64,000 nucleotides of DNA from UBA3775 sp051877895 (GCA_051877895.1 JBJEJI010000076.1:36671-100670); one strand, 5' to 3'; shown: positions 16,569 through 26,690, counted from the first letter of the stretch. Numbers and translations: made by a program. The notes: generated by a model not told the origin, from the sequence alone.

Positions 16569-18440
16569 TTAATTTGCAAAGATTCCCCTTGCTCTGATGA
16601 GATTAACTAATTCTTCATTATTTACGGTACGCTTAAGATAATTAAGAATAGCTTCAATTGCCTCATCTGATTTTGCACCATTAAGTGCATTGCGCATTAA
16701 ATAGCTTGCTTCAAGTTCTTCCTGTGACAAAAGAAGATCTTCACGTCTGGTTCCGGATTTAGGAAGATCAATGGCAGGAAAAATTCTTTTTTCGGACAAA
16801 GAACGGTCAAGCACCAGTTCCATATTTCCTGTTCCCTTAAATTCTTCAAATACCACGTCATCCATACGGCTTCCCGTATCTACAAGTGCTGTAGCAAGAA
16901 TTGTTAAACTGCCTCCTTCCCGCATGCATCTTGCAGCGCCAAAAAACTTTTTAGGCATATAAAGAGCAGATGGGTCGAGACCACCGGAAAGAGTACGTCC
17001 GGAATTAGTTACTGTAAGGTTGTAAGCTCTTGCAAGTCTTGTAATACTATCCAAAAGAATGCACACATCTTTTTTATGCTCAACAAGTCTCTTTGCCCTT
17101 TCAATTACCATTTCAGATACTCTTTTATGATTTTCAGGCAGTTCATCGAAGGTAGAATAAATGACTTGAACATTATTTCCAACAATGGATTCCTTTATAT
17201 CGGTCACTTCTTCAGGTCTTTCATCAATAAGCAGAATTATTATTTCCATTTCAGGGTTATTGATGGTTATTGCATTGGCAATCTGCTTTAAGAGAGTGGT
17301 TTTTCCTGCTTTTGGCTGGGATACAATCATACCTCTTTGTCCTTTTCCGACAGGTGAAAGAATATCCACCAGTCTCATTGCCGGTGAACACCCCTTTGTT
17401 TCAAAATGAATTCTTTCATGAGGGAAAACAGGTGTTAAATCTTCAAATTTTGGACGTTTCTGTGCCACTTCCGGCGGTTCACCATTTATTGTCTCCACAA
17501 AAGCAAGTCCATGGAATTTATCATTGGAACTTTTTTCTTTAAGATTTCCCTTAACCATATCTCCTGTTTTCAAATTAAACTTTCGAATCTGAGCAGGTGA
17601 TACATAGACATCATTTTCTCCCGGCAGAAAATTGTCGCAACGAATAAAGCCATAGCCCTCTGTTTTTACAAGTTCCAGTACACCTTCTCTGGAAACTCCG
17701 GTATCCTGTACATATCTTTCGTTGTTGTTTTCCTGATTGTAAGTCTGAAATCCATTATCCTGACCATATCCGGATGCACTGTTACATACATTTTCCTGTG
17801 CATATCCGGAATTCAAAACACTCTGCCCATTATCCTGAGTATATCTGTTGTTTACAGAATTCTGAACATTGTCCTGGTTAAATCTGTTATTAACAATATT
17901 CTGAGCATTATCCTGATTATATCTTGGATTACTACTGTAAGACGCTACATCCTGATTGTATCTTGGATTACTACTGTAAGACACTACATCCTGATTGTAT
18001 CTGGACTGGCCTGTATACGAATTTCCATTCTGCTGAGAAAAATTTTGTCTCTGCTGGTAACCGGTCTGTGTACGCTGAGGTACATTACGCTGATTATCAT
18101 TGGGCCGCACTGTTCTCTGTGTTCTCATGGAAGAATTATTAACATTATTATAAGTCCTTGTATTTCTGTAAGGCTCATAATTATTTCTTTCATAGGTATA
18201 TTTCTTTTCAAAAGGTGCCTGAGAAATATTGTTGCGGTTTTCCGCTTCCACAACTTTATTTTCTTTGACCTCTTCTTTTACTTCTTCTTTTATTCCTTCT
18301 TTTTCCTTCTTCTGATTATTTATTATTCTTTCATTGAAAATTTCAATCAGTTCATTTTTTCTTAATGCACTTACGCCTTTAATATTATTTTCTTTAGCAT
18401 ATGCTTTTAACTCAGCTAAAGACATATTTTCAAAATCCAT
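16569..18440 (-). CDS. rho: Transcription termination factor Rho with a long Asn/Gln-rich insert
   Basis: Hexameric RNA helicase that ends transcription at Rho-dependent sites. 623 residues, about 200 more than the common 420. Order: N-terminal helical Rho_N domain (1-about 40, SLAELKAYAKENNI), a disordered charged then Asn/Gln/Tyr-rich region (about 41-248), the RNA-binding cold-shock-like domain (about 251-320, EGYGFIRCDN), and the ATPase core with Walker A SQPKAGKTT and Walker B IILLIDERPEEVTDI. The insert has about seven tandem units of about 13 residues built on R-Y-x-Q-D-N. ATG at 18440 has GGAGG five bases upstream. In Clostridium botulinum a similar N-terminal region is a known prion domain; by analogy this one may drive condensation. 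Confidence 0.96.
   Translation of the reverse strand: MDFENMSLAELKAYAKENNIKGVSALRKNELIEIFNERIINNQKKEKEGIKEEVKEEVKENKVVEAENRNNISQAPFEKKYTYERNNYEPYRNTRTYNNVNNSSMRTQRTVRPNDNQRNVPQRTQTGYQQRQNFSQQNGNSYTGQSRYNQDVVSYSSNPRYNQDVASYSSNPRYNQDNAQNIVNNRFNQDNVQNSVNNRYTQDNGQSVLNSGYAQENVCNSASGYGQDNGFQTYNQENNNERYVQDTGVSREGVLELVKTEGYGFIRCDNFLPGENDVYVSPAQIRKFNLKTGDMVKGNLKEKSSNDKFHGLAFVETINGEPPEVAQKRPKFEDLTPVFPHERIHFETKGCSPAMRLVDILSPVGKGQRGMIVSQPKAGKTTLLKQIANAITINNPEMEIIILLIDERPEEVTDIKESIVGNNVQVIYSTFDELPENHKRVSEMVIERAKRLVEHKKDVCILLDSITRLARAYNLTVTNSGRTLSGGLDPSALYMPKKFFGAARCMREGGSLTILATALVDTGSRMDDVVFEEFKGTGNMELVLDRSLSEKRIFPAIDLPKSGTRREDLLLSQEELEASYLMRNALNGAKSDEAIEAILNYLKRTVNNEELVNLIRARGIFAN
17700..18002 (-). repeat. 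Tandem 39-bp coding repeats in rho
   Basis: Codons 147-247 of rho form successive units beginning RYNQD, RYNQD, RYNQD, RFNQD, RYTQD, GYAQE, GYGQD and RYVQD. The first two units are almost identical in DNA (39 bp each, at about 17924-18002), which points to recent slippage or unequal exchange; later units are diverged at the third codon position but keep the protein pattern. Confidence 0.85.
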
Positions 18441-18575
18441 TGCGTCCTCCAACCTATACATATAGTCCTTAATATCTGCTCTAAAAATATGGGGGTATAC
18501 TTTATTTAAATTTTTTCTGTTCTGGGAATATTCGGTAATCTGTACCTATAGTATTGAATCGTATTTTTAAGATAC

Positions 18576-18608
18576 AGGCAGCTGCCGGCTATATACCGGC
18601 AGCTCCTG
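18576..18608 (-). terminator. Strong hairpin after rpoC
   Basis: AGCTGCCGG and CCGGCAGCT form a perfect 9-bp stem with loop CTATATA at 18580-18604, extended by CAGG/CCTG. The minus-strand side lacks a real T-run (it continues TGTATCTT), so it is either an imperfect rpoBC terminator or a processing/Rho-assisted site; rho starts 137 bp downstream. Confidence 0.5.
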
Positions 18609-18646
18609 CGAAATTGTTATTTTACATTATTTCAAAAGACTAAATG

Positions 18647-21600
18647 CTACTGTTCATCTGATGACTCAAAATCATCTTCATCTGCATAAACATAATCTTC
18701 ATCATAAACAACCTCATCATCAGCGAATACAAGGTCATCTTCATAGTATACATCTTCGTATACAACTTCCTCTGTATCCATCTCATCAATTGGTTTTTCT
18801 TCATCTTTCTTATCGAGCTTTCTGTCAATCTTCTCAACTTTTTCTTCTGCTTCAGCTAAAGCTCTGAGTCTGGCTTCTTCAAGTCTCTTTGCTTCTCTTG
18901 CATCGGAATCAAGCTTAACATTTCTGTATACGTTCATACCTGTTCCTGCAGGAATAAGTTTACCAAGAATAACATTTTCTTTCAAACCGATAAGCGGATC
19001 AATCTTACCCTTGATTGCAGCATCTGTAAGAACTCTTGTTGTTTCCTGGAAGGAAGCTGCAGAAAGGAAAGAGTTGGTTGCAAGAGATGCCTTTGTAATA
19101 CCTAACATTACCTGCTCTCCTGTTGCCGGTTCTTTACCCTCTGCTTCGAGTTTTGCGTTTGCATCTTCAAAATCAAGAATATCTACCATTGTACCCGGTA
19201 AGAAATCAGAATCACCATTATTTTCAATTCTGATTTTCTTTAACATCTGACGCACAATTACTTCAATATGCTTATCATTAATTTCTACACCCTGAAGTCT
19301 GTATACACGCTGTACTTCCTGAATCATGTAGTCCTGTACCGCACGAAGACCCTTGATTTTAAGGATATCATGTGGATTTACAGAGCCTTCAGTAAGTTCA
19401 TCACCGGCTTCAAGTACCTGACCGTCAGTAACCTTAATGATAGAGCCATAAGGAATAAGGTAAGCCTTTGAATCACCTGTTTCAGGATTGGTTACAACGA
19501 CTTCACGCTTTTTCTTTGTATCAACAATGGAAACTACACCACCGAACTCAGCAATAATTGCAAGTCCCTTTGGACGTCTCGCTTCGAAAAGTTCTTCGAC
19601 ACGAGGAAGACCCTGTGTAATATCATCTCCGGCAACACCACCGGTATGGAATGTTCTCATTGTAAGCTGTGTACCAGGCTCACCGATTGACTGTGCAGCG
19701 ATAATACCAACTGCTTCACCAACCTGTACCGGTTCTCCTGTTGCCATGTTTGCGCCATAACACTTTGCACAAACACCGATATGAGAACGGCATGTAAGGG
19801 CGGTACGAATCTTAACCTTTGCTTCTACACCGGCTTCAGAGATACTCTTTGTAGCACAAATTTTTGCTGCACGGGCAGGTGTAATCATTTGATTCTTCTT
19901 TACAATGACTTCACCATTGTCATCATAGATTGTGTCACAAGCAGTACGGCCTGTAATTCTTTCCTGAAGACTTTCAATTACTTCCTTGCCTTCCATGAAA
20001 GTCTTAATAGCCATTCCCGGAATTTCCTCGGCACCTTCGCAACAGTCAATTTCGCGAATAATTAAATCCTGTGAAACGTCTACAAGACGACGTGTAAGGT
20101 AACCGGAGTCTGCTGTTCTAAGAGCTGTATCGGAGAGACCCTTTCTGGCACCGTGAGCAGAGATGAAGTACTCGAGTACGTCAAGACCTTCACGGAAGTT
20201 AGCCTTAATAGGGAGCTCAATTGTTTTACCTGATGTATCAGCCATGAGACCACGCATACCTGCAAGCTGTTTAATCTGCTTGTCAGAACCACGGGCTCCG
20301 GAATGAGCCATCATCTTAATATTGTTATATTTATCCAGACCGGACAACAGCTTTTCAGTAATTTCGTCATCGGCAGTCTTCCATGTGGAGATAACCAGCT
20401 TGTAACGCTCGTCATCAGTCATGAAGCCCTGCTTGTAAGCTTCTGAAATCTGTGCAACTGTTTCTTCAGCCTTTGCAAGAATTTCTTTCTTTGCTGCAGG
20501 CACTGTCATGTCGGAAACGGATACGGTCATGGCAGCTCTTGTGGAATACTTGTAACCAAGAGATTTTACATGGTCAAGTGTTTCAGCTGTCTTTGTGGCA
20601 CCATGCTTATTAATACATTTTTCAAGAATGCCCTTTAACTCTTTTCTCTTTACAAGGAAATCAATTTCAAGAGCAAATCTGTTTTCAGGCTTGGTTCTGT
20701 CTACATATCCAAGGTCCTGTGGAATAACTTCATTAAATATGAGACGTCCTAATGTGGTAACAATCACACCTGTATCAACAGTTCCGTCTTCATTTTCAAT
20801 GTATCTGCGGACATTAATTTCAGACTGAAGTGTAATTACACCATTTTCGTAGGCAAGAATTGCTTCGTTAATGCTTGTGAAGTACTTTCCTTCACCCTTT
20901 GAACCAGGCTTTGTCATTGTCAGGTAGTAAATACCCAGTACCATATCCTGAGAAGGAACGGCAACAGGACCACCATCGGATGGCTTTAACAGGTTGTTAG
21001 GTGAAAGTAAGAGGAAACGGCACTCTGCCTGAGCTTCAACACTAAGCGGAAGGTGAACAGCCATCTGGTCACCGTCGAAGTCAGCGTTGAACGCTGTACA
21101 TACCAATGGATGAAGCTTAATTGCCTTACCTTCAACAAGGATTGGCTCAAACGCCTGAATACCAAGTCTGTGAAGTGTAGGAGCTCGGTTCAGCATAACC
21201 GGATGTTCTTTAATAACATCCTCAAGTACATCCCATACCTCTGTCTGAAGACGTTCAACCATCTTCTTTGCAGACTTAACGTTAGTAGCAATACCTCTTG
21301 CGGTCAGTTCCTTCATTACGAAAGGCTTGAAAAGTTCTATTGCCATTTCCTTTGGAAGACCACACTGGTAAATCTTGAGTTCCGGACCAACTACAATAAC
21401 AGAACGACCGGAGTAGTCAACTCGCTTACCAAGAAGGTTCTGACGGAAACGACCCTGCTTACCTTTAAGCATATCTGAAAGAGATTTCAGAGCTCTGTTT
21501 CCGGGACCGGTTACAGGACGTCCTCTACGTCCGTTATCATTTAATGCATCTACAGCTTCCTGAAGCATTCTCTTTTCATTACGAACGATAATGTCCGGAG

Positions 21601-22480
21601 CACCAAGTTCAAGAAGTCTCTTAAGACGGTTATTTCTGTTAATGATACGACGGTATAAATCGTTCATATCAGATGTTGCAAAACGTCCGCCATCAAGCTG
21701 AACCATTGGACGGAGATCCGGAGGAATTACAGGAATTACTGTAAGAATCATCCATTCCGGCTTATTGCCTGACTCTCTGAATGCTTCAACTACTTCAAGA
21801 CGTTTAATAATTCTGGCACGCTTCTGACCTGTGGCATTCTTTAATTCAGCTTTAAGTTCAGCAGCGTCCTTTTCCATATCGATTTTCTGCAAAAGTTCCA
21901 TGATGGACTCTGCACCCATACCAACGCGGAAAGCGTCAGAGCCATACTTTTCACATGCAGCAGCATATTCCTGCTCGGATAATATATCCTTTTCATGAAG
22001 TTCAGTTTCACCCGGATCCAGTACTATATAGCTTGCAAAATAAAGAACCTTTTCAAGTACTCTAGGAGACAGGTCAAGAATAAGACCCATGCGGCTTGGA
22101 ATACCTTTAAAATACCAGATATGGGAAACCGGTGCTGCAAGTTCAATATAGCCCATACGTTCACGACGAACTGTAGCCTTGGTTACTTCAACTCCACAGA
22201 ACTCACAAATAACACCCTTGTTACGAATCTTTTTGTACTTACCGCAATGACATTCCCAGTCCTTTGTAGGTCCGAAAATCTTCTCGCAGAATAATCCGTC
22301 TCTCTCAGGTTTAAGTGTTCTGTAGTTGATTGTTTCAGGCTTTTTTACTTCATATTCGGTAATATCACCTGTTCTGCCTGCTCTTGCCCACTCCTTAATT
22401 TTTTCCGGAGAAGCAAGACCAATTTTAATTTTATCGTAGGTTATCGGCCTTACGTTATCTTCTATTGTTTCAGCTGACAT
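18647..22480 (-). CDS. rpoC: DNA-directed RNA polymerase beta' subunit
   Basis: Largest core RNA polymerase subunit, 1277 residues. The active-site magnesium-binding motif NADFDGDQMAVH is intact; the N-terminal zinc site is CHCGKY...CEFCG and the second zinc site CRSHIGVCAKCYG. The trigger-loop region is present (GEPGTQLTMRTFHTGG). The C-terminus carries an unusual tail of about 50 residues that is almost all Asp, Glu, Tyr and Val (from about 1228 to the end). Start ATG with AAAGGGG upstream, 35 bp after rpoB. Downstream is rho, not the usual rpsL-rpsG-fusA-tuf. Confidence 0.98.
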   Translation of the reverse strand: MSAETIEDNVRPITYDKIKIGLASPEKIKEWARAGRTGDITEYEVKKPETINYRTLKPERDGLFCEKIFGPTKDWECHCGKYKKIRNKGVICEFCGVEVTKATVRRERMGYIELAAPVSHIWYFKGIPSRMGLILDLSPRVLEKVLYFASYIVLDPGETELHEKDILSEQEYAAACEKYGSDAFRVGMGAESIMELLQKIDMEKDAAELKAELKNATGQKRARIIKRLEVVEAFRESGNKPEWMILTVIPVIPPDLRPMVQLDGGRFATSDMNDLYRRIINRNNRLKRLLELGAPDIIVRNEKRMLQEAVDALNDNGRRGRPVTGPGNRALKSLSDMLKGKQGRFRQNLLGKRVDYSGRSVIVVGPELKIYQCGLPKEMAIELFKPFVMKELTARGIATNVKSAKKMVERLQTEVWDVLEDVIKEHPVMLNRAPTLHRLGIQAFEPILVEGKAIKLHPLVCTAFNADFDGDQMAVHLPLSVEAQAECRFLLLSPNNLLKPSDGGPVAVPSQDMVLGIYYLTMTKPGSKGEGKYFTSINEAILAYENGVITLQSEINVRRYIENEDGTVDTGVIVTTLGRLIFNEVIPQDLGYVDRTKPENRFALEIDFLVKRKELKGILEKCINKHGATKTAETLDHVKSLGYKYSTRAAMTVSVSDMTVPAAKKEILAKAEETVAQISEAYKQGFMTDDERYKLVISTWKTADDEITEKLLSGLDKYNNIKMMAHSGARGSDKQIKQLAGMRGLMADTSGKTIELPIKANFREGLDVLEYFISAHGARKGLSDTALRTADSGYLTRRLVDVSQDLIIREIDCCEGAEEIPGMAIKTFMEGKEVIESLQERITGRTACDTIYDDNGEVIVKKNQMITPARAAKICATKSISEAGVEAKVKIRTALTCRSHIGVCAKCYGANMATGEPVQVGEAVGIIAAQSIGEPGTQLTMRTFHTGGVAGDDITQGLPRVEELFEARRPKGLAIIAEFGGVVSIVDTKKKREVVVTNPETGDSKAYLIPYGSIIKVTDGQVLEAGDELTEGSVNPHDILKIKGLRAVQDYMIQEVQRVYRLQGVEINDKHIEVIVRQMLKKIRIENNGDSDFLPGTMVDILDFEDANAKLEAEGKEPATGEQVMLGITKASLATNSFLSAASFQETTRVLTDAAIKGKIDPLIGLKENVILGKLIPAGTGMNVYRNVKLDSDAREAKRLEEARLRALAEAEEKVEKIDRKLDKKDEEKPIDEMDTEEVVYEDVYYEDDLVFADDEVVYDEDYVYADEDDFESSDEQ

Positions 22481-22515
22481 GTCGGTTGCCCCTTTCTTAA
22501 AATGATTTCAAAATC

Positions 22516-25500
22516 CTAAAACTCATCCAACTCCACAAAATCTTTGTCGGCATAGCCACCGAAAAGGTCACCGGCAGCATCAGGAATAACCTCACCAAAT
22601 CCTGCTTCGCCCATGCCTTCATAGCTTGCACTACTCTTAGGAGCATCACCTTCAATCAATGCCTTCATATCTGCATTGTTTGAGTAATCAATTTCTTCTG
22701 AGAGGATTACTTCTTCACCATTTTCATCGAGAACTGTAACATCCAGAGCAAGTGACTGTAATTCCTTAAGCAATACCTTGAAGGACTCCGGAATACCAGG
22801 CTCTGAAATGTTTTCACCCTTAATGATTGCCTCATAGGTTTTAACACGACCGGTTACATCATCGGACTTAACAGTAAGGATTTCCTGAAGTACGTGCGCT
22901 GCACCATATGCTTCAAGAGCCCATACTTCCATTTCACCGAAACGCTGTCCACCAAACTGTGCCTTACCACCTAAAGGCTGCTGTGTTACCAGAGAATACG
23001 GACCGGTTGAACGTGCATGAATCTTATCATCAACAAGGTGATGAAGTTTCAGATAATGCATGAAACCGATTGTAACTTCACCGTCAAACGGCTCACCGGT
23101 ACGTCCGTCACGAAGCTGAACCTTTCCGTCCGGTTTAATCGGTACTCCTGCCCATTCCTTACGATAATCCTGATTTTCAATAAGGAACTTCATGAGATCA
23201 GGATTAATCTGGTCTTCATATTTCTTCCGGAATTCATCAAGCGGCATATTTACATAGTCATTTGCCAGCTTGAGGGAATCTTCAATATCAACCTCTTTCG
23301 CACCATCAAATACAGGAGTAGAAACTTTAATTCCAAGCACCTGCGAAGCAAGACTGAGGTGAATTTCAAGTACCTGTCCGATATTCATACGGGAAGGTAC
23401 GCCCAGAGGATTTAATACAATGTCAAGAGGACGTCCGTTTGGAAGGAATGGCATATCTTCAACAGGAAGTACACGGGAAACAACACCCTTATTACCGTGA
23501 CGACCGGCCATCTTATCGCCCACCTGAATCTTTCTCTTCTGTGCAATATATACTCTTACGCACTCATTTACACCAGGCGCAAGTTCATCGTTGTTAGCTC
23601 TTGAGAACACCTTAGCATCAACAATAATACCAAATTCGCCGTGCGGAACTCTAAGAGAAGTATCTCTTACATCTCTTGCCTTCTCTCCGAAGATGGCTCT
23701 TAACAGTCTTTCCTCGGCTGTAAGCTCTGTTTCACCCTTAGGTGTAACCTTACCTACAAGAATGTCTCCGGCACGAACCTCTGCACCGATACGGATGATA
23801 CCTCTTTCATCCAGATCCTTCAGTGCATCCTCACCAACGCTTGGAATGTCGCGGGTGATTTCTTCAGGTCCCAGCTTAGTATCTCTTGCTTCTGCTTCAT
23901 ATTCTTCAATATGGATGGAGGTATAAACATCCTCCTGTACCAGTCTTTCACTAAGAAGAACCGCATCCTCGTAGTTATATCCTTCCCAGGTCATAAATCC
24001 AATGAGAGGGTTCTTACCAAGAGCAAGCTCACCCTGTGATGTAGAAGGACCGTCAGCGATAACCTGTCCGGCTTCAATCTTTTCGCCCTTAGATACAATC
24101 GGTCTCTGGTTAATACTTGTTCCCTGGTTACTTCTTACAAACTTCTGAAGCTTGTATTCATCAAGTGTACCTTCTTCGTTACGTACTGTAATTCTGTCAG
24201 CGGTAGCTCTTTCAACCACACCTGCATTTTCAGCAACAACACACACACCGGAGTCAACAGCAGTTTTCATTTCCATACCTGTTCCTACTACAGGAGACTC
24301 GGTAAAGAGAAGCGGTACTGCCTGACGCTGCATGTTGGAACCCATGAGAGCACGGTTAGCATCATCGTTCTGTAAGAATGGAATCATTGCTGTAGCTACA
24401 GAAAATACCATCTTAGGAGAAACGTCCATGAGGTCAATTTTTCTTCTTTCGAATGAAGATGTCTCATCGCGGAAACGACCGGATACACTTGCATTAATGA
24501 AATATCCATTTTCATCAAGCGGTTCGTTAGCCTGTGCAACGATGTATTTATCTTCCTCATCAGCCGTGAGATATACATAATCTTCTGTTACTCTTGGATT
24601 TTCCGGATCGGACTTGTCGCAGATTCTGTAAGGAGCTTCTACGAAACCATATTCATTAATTCTCGCATAGGATGCAAGGGAGTTAATGAGACCGATGTTT
24701 GGACCTTCAGGAGTTTCAATAGGACACATTCTGCCGTAATGTGTATAGTGAACGTCTCGAACTTCGAATCCGGCACGATCTCTGGAAAGACCACCAGGTC
24801 CCAAAGCGGAAAGACGTCTTTTGTGTGTCAACTCACCTAATGGGTTATGCTGATCCATGAACTGTGATAACTGGGAACTTCCAAAGAACTCCTTAACTGC
24901 TGCAGTCACCGGTTTGATGTTAATCAGACTGGAAGCAGTAAGTGTAGAAGGATCCAGTGTTGTCATACGTTCACGAACAACTCTCTCCATTCTGGACATA
25001 CCAATACGGTACTGGTTCTGAAGGAGTTCGCCCACTGCACGAATACGACGGTTGCCCAGATGGTCGATGTCATCCTGATTACCGATGCCGTATTCAAGGT
25101 GCATATTGTAATTAATAGAAGCAATTATATCTTCTTTTGTGATATGTTTTGGAATAAGATCATTAATGTTGTTCTTAATTGCTTCTTTTATTTCATCTTC
25201 ACTGCTATACTCGTCAAGAATACTCTTAAGTGCAGGATAGTAGACAAGTTCCGTAATGCCAAGTTCTTTCTTGTCACAAGGGAAGAAGCTGTCAATGTCT
25301 ACCATGAGGTTGGAAAGTACCTTTACATTACGTTCTTCTGCCTGAACATAAATGTAAGGAACAGCCGCATTCTGGATTGCATCAGCCAGTTCTTCTGTAA
25401 TTACAGTTCCTGCTTCAGCAAGGATTTCACCTGTAGTAGTGTCAACAACATCTTCTGAAAGGGCAAATCCTGTTACTCTGTTCTTCAAGAGCAGTTTCTT

Positions 25501-26334
25501 GTTGAACTTGTAACGTCCGACCTTGGCAAGGTCGTATCTTCTTGGATCGAAGAACATTGCGTTAATAAGAGACTCTGCGCTCTCAACAGACAAAGGCTCG
25601 CCCGGACGAAGCTTTTTGTACAACTCAAGAAGACCATCCTGATAATTCTCAGACGGATCCTTAGCAAAGGTTGCCTCAAGTTTTGGTTCATCGCCAAAAA
25701 GTTCACGAATTTCAGCATTTGTACCATAACCAAGTGCACGGATAAGTACTGTAACCGGAACTTTACGGTTTCTATCTACACGGACATAAAAAACGTCATT
25801 AGAATCTGTTTCATACTCAAGCCATGCACCCCTGTTAGGAATTACAGTACATGAATACAGGGTTTTACCAATTTTGTCATGGCCAATAGCATAATATATG
25901 CCGGGTGAACGAACAAGCTGACTTACAATAACACGCTCTGCACCGTTAATTACGAATGTACCGGTAGCAGTCATGAGAGGCAGATCACCCATGAAAATTT
26001 CATGTTCGCTGATTTCGTCAGTTTCTTTATTGTGAAGTCTTACCACAACATGCAGAGGTGCTGCATATGTAGCGTCTCTCTCTTTACATTCCTCGATAGA
26101 ATATTTTGCTTCCCTAAGCTCATAGTCAATAAACTCAAGGCTTAAATGACCCGCAAAATCTGTAATCGGGGAGATGTCACGGAACACCTCGTAAAGTCCC
26201 TCTTCCAGGAACCAGCGATAGGAGTCCTTCTGAACCTCGATAAGATTTGGCATCTCAAGGATTTCTTTCTGCTTCGAAAAACTCATTCGAACGTTTTTAC
26301 CGACTTTGACCGGATGAATTCTATTCTTATCCAT
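22516..26334 (-). CDS. rpoB: DNA-directed RNA polymerase beta subunit
   Basis: Core RNA polymerase beta subunit, about 1272 residues. The rifampicin-pocket segment reads SQLSQFMDQHNPLGELTHKR followed by RLSALGPGGL, with the Asp, His and Ser positions that are mutated in resistant strains all wild-type, so the enzyme should be rifampicin-sensitive. The catalytic-region motifs GRHGNKGVVS and the C-terminal clamp region GGKAQFGGQRFGEMEVWALEAYGA are intact. I prefer the ATG at 26334 (protein begins MDKNRIHPVKVGK as in relatives); a GTG at 26346 is closer to the AAGGAG sequence but too close to use it. Own promoter at 26419-26447. Confidence 0.98.
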   Translation of the reverse strand: MDKNRIHPVKVGKNVRMSFSKQKEILEMPNLIEVQKDSYRWFLEEGLYEVFRDISPITDFAGHLSLEFIDYELREAKYSIEECKERDATYAAPLHVVVRLHNKETDEISEHEIFMGDLPLMTATGTFVINGAERVIVSQLVRSPGIYYAIGHDKIGKTLYSCTVIPNRGAWLEYETDSNDVFYVRVDRNRKVPVTVLIRALGYGTNAEIRELFGDEPKLEATFAKDPSENYQDGLLELYKKLRPGEPLSVESAESLINAMFFDPRRYDLAKVGRYKFNKKLLLKNRVTGFALSEDVVDTTTGEILAEAGTVITEELADAIQNAAVPYIYVQAEERNVKVLSNLMVDIDSFFPCDKKELGITELVYYPALKSILDEYSSEDEIKEAIKNNINDLIPKHITKEDIIASINYNMHLEYGIGNQDDIDHLGNRRIRAVGELLQNQYRIGMSRMERVVRERMTTLDPSTLTASSLINIKPVTAAVKEFFGSSQLSQFMDQHNPLGELTHKRRLSALGPGGLSRDRAGFEVRDVHYTHYGRMCPIETPEGPNIGLINSLASYARINEYGFVEAPYRICDKSDPENPRVTEDYVYLTADEEDKYIVAQANEPLDENGYFINASVSGRFRDETSSFERRKIDLMDVSPKMVFSVATAMIPFLQNDDANRALMGSNMQRQAVPLLFTESPVVGTGMEMKTAVDSGVCVVAENAGVVERATADRITVRNEEGTLDEYKLQKFVRSNQGTSINQRPIVSKGEKIEAGQVIADGPSTSQGELALGKNPLIGFMTWEGYNYEDAVLLSERLVQEDVYTSIHIEEYEAEARDTKLGPEEITRDIPSVGEDALKDLDERGIIRIGAEVRAGDILVGKVTPKGETELTAEERLLRAIFGEKARDVRDTSLRVPHGEFGIIVDAKVFSRANNDELAPGVNECVRVYIAQKRKIQVGDKMAGRHGNKGVVSRVLPVEDMPFLPNGRPLDIVLNPLGVPSRMNIGQVLEIHLSLASQVLGIKVSTPVFDGAKEVDIEDSLKLANDYVNMPLDEFRKKYEDQINPDLMKFLIENQDYRKEWAGVPIKPDGKVQLRDGRTGEPFDGEVTIGFMHYLKLHHLVDDKIHARSTGPYSLVTQQPLGGKAQFGGQRFGEMEVWALEAYGAAHVLQEILTVKSDDVTGRVKTYEAIIKGENISEPGIPESFKVLLKELQSLALDVTVLDENGEEVILSEEIDYSNNADMKALIEGDAPKSSASYEGMGEAGFGEVIPDAAGDLFGGYADKDFVELDEF

Positions 26335-26418
26335 TGACGTTTTCACTCCTTGATTATATAATACAACCTAAAGGGCATAGTACACCCATGCATACCACAC
26401 CACAATAGTGCATTTTTT

Positions 26419-26447
26419 ATAATATCACCTGTTTTTCTGCTTGTCAA
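26419..26447 (-). promoter_or_regulatory. rpoBC promoter
   Basis: Minus-strand TTGACA (26442-26447), 17 bp, TATTAT (26419-26424); consensus-like, about 85 bp upstream of rpoB. It lies between the repeat element at 26514-26641 and rpoB, so rpoBC can be expressed separately from rplJL. Confidence 0.75.
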
Positions 26448-26513
26448 CATAAAATTTAAGTAATTTTCCAAATAATTCCTGCATACTGTTTATTCTTAAT
26501 TATATAAAAAACT

Positions 26514-26641
26514 AAAGATAACCCACTGCCTTTAGGCGGTGGGATTAGATTTAAAGCGGTACAGGGTACAAGCCCTGTACCGCATATGGCACGAAGTGCA
26601 GTTTTTTAACGAGCAAAAAGCGAAGCGTTCGCGAGTTTGAC
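26514..26641 (-). repeat. Dispersed repeat, near-full-length copy between rplL and rpoB
   Basis: On the minus strand it begins with the head GTCAAACTCGCGAACGCTTC then GCTTTTTGCTCGTTAAAAAAC. Three hairpins follow: GCAC-TTC-GTGC, CGGTACAGG/CCTGTACCG, and CCCACCGCC-TAAA-GGCAGTGGG, ending TTATCTTTAG then a T-rich run. It matches the copy at 56695-56823 over about 128 bases with only a handful of differences. No coding frame is evident. Confidence 0.85.
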
Positions 26642-26647
26642 TGTTTT

Positions 26648-26690
26648 TCTGGCGAGTGCGCATCCGGAAGGAGCGTTTTTATTGTACAGA
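26648..26690. repeat. Second repeat module flanking the 26.5-kb element
   Basis: The stretch GAGTGCGCATCC, then GGAGCGTTTTTATTGTACAG, recurs in altered form at 51274-51312 (TAGTGCGCATCT, then GGACCGTTTTTTATTGTATA) next to another repeat copy, and partly in reverse at 30385-30410. It seems to be a second module of the same mosaic family. Confidence 0.5.

Noticed and set aside
26346..26346. GTG start for rpoB four codons upstream
   Set aside because: The only Shine-Dalgarno sequence would be one or two bases from it; the ATG at 26334 agrees with the family N-terminus.
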